Source: Nesterenkonia lutea
GTDB taxonomy: Bacteria > Actinomycetota > Actinomycetes > Actinomycetales > Micrococcaceae
Length of the DNA stretch: 64,000 nucleotides
Direction: 5' to 3'
Assembly: GCF_014873955.1 (NCBI RefSeq)
Contig: NZ_JADBED010000001.1
Span: 310,001 to 374,000 of the forward strand
Made by a program: the position numbers and the translations under genes. Numbering within the stretch: position 1 is the stretch's first letter; each line of letters begins with the position of its first letter. The notes beneath the pieces are model-generated. The model saw only the letters and a list, made by a program, of their open reading frames with translations, made no database searches and was not told the DNA's origin. Below are positions 59,873-64,000 of this stretch, in pieces.

Positions 59873-61189
59873 CTAGTTGTTGACGACAACGTCGTTGAGA
59901 AGGGTGATCGCTTCATCCCACGCCTCGTCGGCCGTGGCCTCACCGGAGTCGATCATCTCCATGACAGGGCGGAAGACGCTCTCCTGGATCACCGAGTCGT
60001 CGGGACCCTTGAACTGCGCCACCACACCCTCGGCCCGCGATTCGAAGATGTCCCCGTAGGGAGCGTCGTTGAACAGCTCATTGGGGGTTCCGGCCTCGAC
60101 GATCTCGGCCTGCGCCTCAAGCGTGCTCGGGAAGTTGTTCGCCGCTGCGGACTGCTTGACCTGCTGCTCAGGTGCGGTCAGCCACGCGGCGAGTTCGGCA
60201 GCCTCTGCCGGCTGTTCAGAGCTCGCCGGAACTGAGAGGAAGGCCCCGCCCCAGTTTGAGGCTCCACCGGGGAAGACGTCTGCGACATCCCAGCCGCTCT
60301 CTGGGCCGCCACCGGCAGCCTCCAGCTGGCCCTGGATCGTCCCGAGCATCCACGGCGGACAGACGATGGTCGCGAAGGATTCATCCACAAAACCCTGCCC
60401 GTTGCCCCAGTCATGCTGCTCCTGGTCGGCGGACAGGCCGTCAGCAGTGGCCTCGGCGAGCAGGTCGAACTGGGCGCGCATCTCTTCGTTGCCCTCGATG
60501 TTCAGCTCGCCCTCGGCCGTGTAGTAACCCTCTTCCATCTGGTTGACCATCGAGTTCCATACGAAGCCGGACTGGTCGTACCACGCCTTGCCACTCGCCT
60601 CGGTGTACTCGCGACCCACATCGAAGTAGTCCTCCCAGGTTCCCTCGTCGCCGCCTAGATGTTCGGCGACCTCCTCGCGATCGCTCGGCAGGCCCGCGGC
60701 GTCGAGAAGGTCGCCGTTGAAGCACAGCGCCTGCGGGCCGATGTCGGTGCCATACCCGATGGCCCGGCCCTCGGGGTCGGTGCCCTGCTCGAACTTCCAA
60801 TCCACCCAGTTGTCCTTGATGTCTGCTGCGCCGTGCTCGTTGAGGTCCACGAACTGGTCAGAGACCTCCATGATGGAACCGAGCCACCCCTCTTCGACGG
60901 CGACGACGTCGCTGAGTCCTGAACCGGCGGCGAGCTTGGTGAACGCATCTGTACGGGCGTTGGCGCTGCCGTTGATGTTGTTCGCTTCAATGGTCACGCC
61001 GGGGTTCTGATCTTCGTACTCGCTGTAGAGATCGTCGTACCCGAAGGTGCCGAAGGTGGTCACGGTCAGGGTGATGGGATTGTCCTCGGATGCTGCGGCG
61101 TCCTCGCTGCCGCCGCATCCCGAGGCCACCACGGCCAGAGATGCGACGCCGCAGACGGCGGTGATCCTTCTATGTCGAGATGTGTGCAC
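59873..61189 (-). CDS. Sugar ABC transporter substrate-binding lipoprotein
   Basis: 438 residues. Signal peptide with lipobox SLAVVASGCGGSE, then the family 1 solute-binding fold (ITLTVTTFGTFGYDDLYSEY, YGTDIGPQALCFNGDLLDAA, FVDESFATIVCPPWMLGTIQ). It captures an oligosaccharide, probably a beta-glucoside because of the operon partner. GTG 61189 is chosen: AAGGAG lies 5 nt upstream. First gene of the operon, under twin LacI-type operators. Confidence 0.94.
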   Translation of the reverse strand: MHTSRHRRITAVCGVASLAVVASGCGGSEDAAASEDNPITLTVTTFGTFGYDDLYSEYEDQNPGVTIEANNINGSANARTDAFTKLAAGSGLSDVVAVEEGWLGSIMEVSDQFVDLNEHGAADIKDNWVDWKFEQGTDPEGRAIGYGTDIGPQALCFNGDLLDAAGLPSDREEVAEHLGGDEGTWEDYFDVGREYTEASGKAWYDQSGFVWNSMVNQMEEGYYTAEGELNIEGNEEMRAQFDLLAEATADGLSADQEQHDWGNGQGFVDESFATIVCPPWMLGTIQGQLEAAGGGPESGWDVADVFPGGASNWGGAFLSVPASSEQPAEAAELAAWLTAPEQQVKQSAAANNFPSTLEAQAEIVEAGTPNELFNDAPYGDIFESRAEGVVAQFKGPDDSVIQESVFRPVMEMIDSGEATADEAWDEAITLLNDVVVNN

Positions 61190-61231
61190 GATCGCTCCTT
61201 TGAGTGTGTGAGCGATCCGCACGGAATGTCG

Positions 61232-61243
61232 GAGAGCGCTCTC
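61232..61243. promoter_or_regulatory. LacI-type operator 1 (leader side)
   Basis: GAGAGCGCTCTC, a perfect palindrome 43 bases upstream of the binding-protein start. It shares the 16-base AGAGCGCTCTCTGAGG with the second site. Confidence 0.75.
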
Positions 61244-61288
61244 TGAGGTGTGTCACCGACGGTATGTGCTCTACATCACAAAGTCAAT

Positions 61289-61298
61289 AGAGCGCTCT
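61289..61298. promoter_or_regulatory. LacI-type operator 2 (upstream of -35)
   Basis: AGAGCGCTCT centred 56 bp from the first site. On the minus strand it lies just before TTGACT (-35, 61287-61282), so the two sites bracket the promoter and could support looping. Confidence 0.75.
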
Positions 61299-61460
61299 CT
61301 GAGGGATGGCGAAGTGATTCCGAGGACACGGGAGCGGACCTGCCGCCGCAGAGGCAGGGCCTGCGCTGCCGTACTGCAGCTGCGGTATCCGATGCCTGCA
61401 TCTGGACGACGACGTGACTGGGGCCGCGTTGGGACGCTGTAAGCCTCATCCAACAAGGAA

Positions 61461-63659
61461 GTGGAGTGTCAGGTCACGGCAGGCATACTCAGTCGTCTTG
61501 GTCGTTTTTCCTATCGCCAGCGGTGGTTGGTCGTTGCGCTGTGGCTGCTTGCGCTCGGCGGCGTGGTGCTGGGCGCCGTCAATTCGGAAGGGCCGGTGAA
61601 CACCCGAGCAACCATGCCGGGAATTGAGTCGCAGCAGGCGTTCGACCTCATCGAGGAACGCTTTCCCGACAGTGGGGCGGACGGCGGAACGGCAACGATC
61701 GTGTTCGTCGCTCCGCAGGGTCAGGAACTGACGTCCCCGGAGCATGAAGAGACCATCAATGCGTCCCTGGCCTCGGTCTCCGACGGCTCTCAGGTGCTGC
61801 GAGTGGTTCCGCCGTCGCCCGGCAGCAGCATCAGCACCGACGGTTCGACGGGGTTCGCGTCGGTCGCGTACGACGTTCCGTCGTCCGAAGTGACCGAGGA
61901 ATCGCGCGCCGCGCTGGCTGATGCCGTGGAGCAGGCACGCGACGCTGGATTGACGGCGGAGATGTCAGGTTCGGCGCTCAAGACCAGTGCGCAGATGAGC
62001 GGTGTCGAGCTCGCCGGAGTCGCGGTCGCCGCGGTCGTGCTGCTGATGACCTTCGGATCGATGGTGGTGGCGGGCCTCCCACTCCTCACGGCGATCATCG
62101 GGGTGGCCATCTCGTTCCTCGGCGTCTGGGTAGTCGCCGGTCCGCTGGAGATGGCGATCAACAGCGGGATTCTTGCCCTGATGTTGGGACTGGCGGTCGG
62201 TATCGATTACGCGATGTTCGTCGTCTCGCGCTACCGGGAGGAGCGCCACGGCCCCGACGATGCCGAGCAGGCCGCTGGTCGCGCCGTCGGAACGGCTGGT
62301 TCCGCGGTGGTCTTCGCCGGGGCGACCGTGGTGATCGCCCTGGCCGGATTGTCCGTGGTCGGAATACCGTTGTTGGCGAAGATGGGTCTTGCCGCCGCGG
62401 GAGCGGTGGCGGTGGCCGTCGTGGTGGCGCTGACCCTGGTCCCAGCGTTGCTGGGCTTCGCCCCGAACCGTGTCCTCGCCAGAGCACAACGTCGAGGCAA
62501 CTTTCACCCCGCCAATGCGCATTCCGTGGCGCGGCCCTGGATGCGGGTGGTGCTGCGCCGTCCGCTCCTGGTCACGATGGCTGGTGTCATGCTGTTGGCC
62601 GCTATCGCGGTTCCGTCGTTGTCGCTGCAGCTCGGCACCCCCGGGGATGCATCCCTCTCGCAGACAGAAACCCAGCGACGCGCATACGACATACGGGCCG
62701 CAGCGTTTGGTCCTGGGTTCAACGGCCCGCTGACTGTGGTGGTCGACGCTCGCGGCGCCGCGGATCCAGCGGCCGCGGTGGCGACCGTGGCGAACAGCAT
62801 CAAGACGACCAGTGGCGTCGTGTCCGTTTCTGATGCAAGCTTCAACCAAGAGGGTGACACGGCGATCCTCAGCGCGGTGCCGTCGACAGGTCCGACCGAC
62901 GAGCGCACCGAGGACCTGGTGGAGAAGCTTCGGGCGGAGCGACCGGGCGTGGAGGCTACGGAAAAAGTGAGCTACGAGATCACGGGCACCACAGCGTTGG
63001 ACATCGACATGGCGCAGAAGATGCAGTCGGCCCTCGTGCCCTATGTCGGGATCGTGATCGGTCTCGCTGTGCTGCTCCTGCTGGTGGTGTTCCGATCGCT
63101 CTGGATCCCGGTCACGGCGGCGCTCGGTTTCCTGCTGTCGCTGTTCGCCGCACTCGGAGTCATCGTCGCGGTCTTCCAGTGGGGCTGGGCGGCGGACATG
63201 CTCGGCGTCGAGCAGACCGGGCCCGTGATGAGTCTGATGCCGATTCTTCTGGTGGGCATCGTGTTCGGGCTGGCCATGGACTATCAGGTCTTCCTTGTTT
63301 CACGAATGCGCGAAGCCCACGTGCACGGCAGACCGGCTCGCGAGGCGATCGTCACTGGTTTCCAGCAGAGCTCGAAAGTCGTGGTCGCGGCCGCGGTGAT
63401 CATGATCGCCGTATTCGGCGGGTTCGCGATCGCCCATGAGCCGTTGATCAAGATGGTAGGCCTCGGGCTCGCGTGTGCGGTGTTGTTTGATGCCTTCGTG
63501 GTCCGCCTGACCCTGATACCCGCCATATTGCAGCTGCTGGGCGAGCGGGCCTGGTGGCTGCCGCGCTGGCTCGACCGGATCCTGCCCCACGCCGATGTGG
63601 AGGGCGAGTCATTGAACGAACAGCGGCCGAAGCCCGTCACGATGGTCAGCGTGCAGTGA
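61461..63659 (+). CDS. MMPL-family (RND) membrane transporter
   Basis: 732 residues. Two repeats, each with a large extracellular domain and helix bundle. Signatures: RFSYRQRWLVVALWLLALGG, the SSD-like LALMLGLAVGIDYAMFVVSR and its counterpart PILLVGIVFGLAMDYQVFLV; the aspartate pairs GIDYA and AMDYQ are the proton-relay residues of the family. It probably exports lipids or small hydrophobic compounds. The only in-frame start is GTG 61461; no clear SD, so the start is uncertain by a few codons. Confidence 0.93.
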   Translation: MECQVTAGILSRLGRFSYRQRWLVVALWLLALGGVVLGAVNSEGPVNTRATMPGIESQQAFDLIEERFPDSGADGGTATIVFVAPQGQELTSPEHEETINASLASVSDGSQVLRVVPPSPGSSISTDGSTGFASVAYDVPSSEVTEESRAALADAVEQARDAGLTAEMSGSALKTSAQMSGVELAGVAVAAVVLLMTFGSMVVAGLPLLTAIIGVAISFLGVWVVAGPLEMAINSGILALMLGLAVGIDYAMFVVSRYREERHGPDDAEQAAGRAVGTAGSAVVFAGATVVIALAGLSVVGIPLLAKMGLAAAGAVAVAVVVALTLVPALLGFAPNRVLARAQRRGNFHPANAHSVARPWMRVVLRRPLLVTMAGVMLLAAIAVPSLSLQLGTPGDASLSQTETQRRAYDIRAAAFGPGFNGPLTVVVDARGAADPAAAVATVANSIKTTSGVVSVSDASFNQEGDTAILSAVPSTGPTDERTEDLVEKLRAERPGVEATEKVSYEITGTTALDIDMAQKMQSALVPYVGIVIGLAVLLLLVVFRSLWIPVTAALGFLLSLFAALGVIVAVFQWGWAADMLGVEQTGPVMSLMPILLVGIVFGLAMDYQVFLVSRMREAHVHGRPAREAIVTGFQQSSKVVVAAAVIMIAVFGGFAIAHEPLIKMVGLGLACAVLFDAFVVRLTLIPAILQLLGERAWWLPRWLDRILPHADVEGESLNEQRPKPVTMVSVQ

Positions 63660-63681
63660 TGAACCCAGGAGTGTCGCTCCG

Positions 63682-64000
63682 ATGAACCTGTTGACCGCCC
63701 TGGTCGCGTTCATCTTCGCCGCCCTCGGTGCCAGCCTGAGCACCGAGGGCATCTTTCGGCCGGGTGATGTGCTGCCCGGTGCACTTCTGAGCCTGGTTGC
63801 AAGCGGAGCCCTCTTCGCATCCACTCGGTATCCGCGCGCGGCGACCGTCGTAGCGATCGGCTGCGAAGCCGCCGTCTGCGCGGCCGGCTACCTGCCGACC
63901 CCGTTGCTGCTGGCCCCGCTGATCGGATGCCTGTACCGACTGACAGTTCTCAGCGGCCCCAGGACAGCCACCTGGTGGACCGGGATCGCTGTGAGCGCGG
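63682..64000 (+). CDS. Probable sensor histidine kinase, N-terminal membrane part (cut by the window)
   Basis: 106 residues visible, running off the end. Four hydrophobic segments (LLTALVAFIFAALGASL, VLPGALLSLVASGALFA, AATVVAIGCEAAVCAAGYLP, LLLAPLIGCLYRLTVL) with the TRYPRAATVVA pattern match the membrane half of many actinobacterial sensor kinases that follow MMPL genes. No kinase domain is in view, so this is inference from context. AGGAG precedes ATG 63682 by 10 nt. Confidence 0.6.
   Translation, partial: MNLLTALVAFIFAALGASLSTEGIFRPGDVLPGALLSLVASGALFASTRYPRAATVVAIGCEAAVCAAGYLPTPLLLAPLIGCLYRLTVLSGPRTATWWTGIAVSA

Overview
The window is a 64-kb piece of chromosome from a high-GC Gram-positive bacterium, most likely an actinobacterium of the order Micrococcales (Micrococcaceae / Nesterenkonia-like). 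The basis is GC-rich coding with many GTG starts, a DtxR/IdeR-type iron box, a DUF4916 protein, actinobacterial-style Lhr helicase and Nei2 glycosylase, lipoproteins with classical lipoboxes, and ISL3 and IS481 elements. Genus-level assignment is inference. Both ends of the window cut genes: L-serine dehydratase on the left, a probable sensor kinase on the right.

Region by region. 1-2.5 kb: serine deamination and an acyl-CoA dehydrogenase. 2.7-5.1 kb: a two-component system with a multi-membrane-pass histidine kinase and a divergent LuxR-type regulator. Directly upstream of the kinase I find an unlisted 50-codon gene for a hydrophobic, probably secreted peptide ending in a two-cysteine segment, with its own perfect -10 box and Shine-Dalgarno (SD) sequence. 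This is my best candidate for an undescribed signalling system. 5-21 kb: mostly housekeeping and envelope genes (pdxK, DedA proteins, RluA-type pseudouridine synthase, Lhr, RlmH, secreted thermonuclease), including a lipoprotein that seems to start at AUC and a PhnB-like protein with a large acidic insert. 21.2-25.9 kb: a small accessory island bounded by two copies of a ~75-bp palindromic repeat. It holds an ISL3 element with an 8-bp target duplication and a lower-GC stand-alone restriction-type nuclease; an IS481 element then sits exactly at the 3' end of tRNA-Ser(CGA).

25.9-34 kb: purine/pyrimidine salvage and tRNA editing (apt, tadA, upp), a regulator, a SixA-like phosphatase, and a compact fructose PTS operon (DeoR regulator, fruK, fruA, ptsH) with an inverted-repeat operator. 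A solo IS481 end next to tRNA-Arg(ACG) appears to act as that tRNA's terminator. 34-45.5 kb: GTP-dependent PEP carboxykinase, a BCCT osmolyte transporter, a ThrE-type exporter, an iron-siderophore ABC operon behind an IdeR-type box, and phosphomannomutase. 45.5-55 kb: DNA repair (Nei), a HAD hydrolase, a TetR/MFS efflux pair sharing a palindrome, small stress-type proteins, a second MFS carrier, tRNA-Ser(UGA), quinone oxidoreductase, Nudix and pentapeptide-repeat proteins. 55-61.2 kb: a beta-glucoside utilisation operon (binding protein, two permeases, GH1 glucosidase, LacI regulator) with twin LacI-type operators. 61.4-64 kb: an MMPL transporter followed by a probable sensor kinase.

Gene order indicates import and catabolism of fructose and beta-glucosides, gluconeogenesis via PckG, iron scavenging and osmoprotection, consistent with a free-living, possibly salt-exposed organism; that lifestyle reading is inference.
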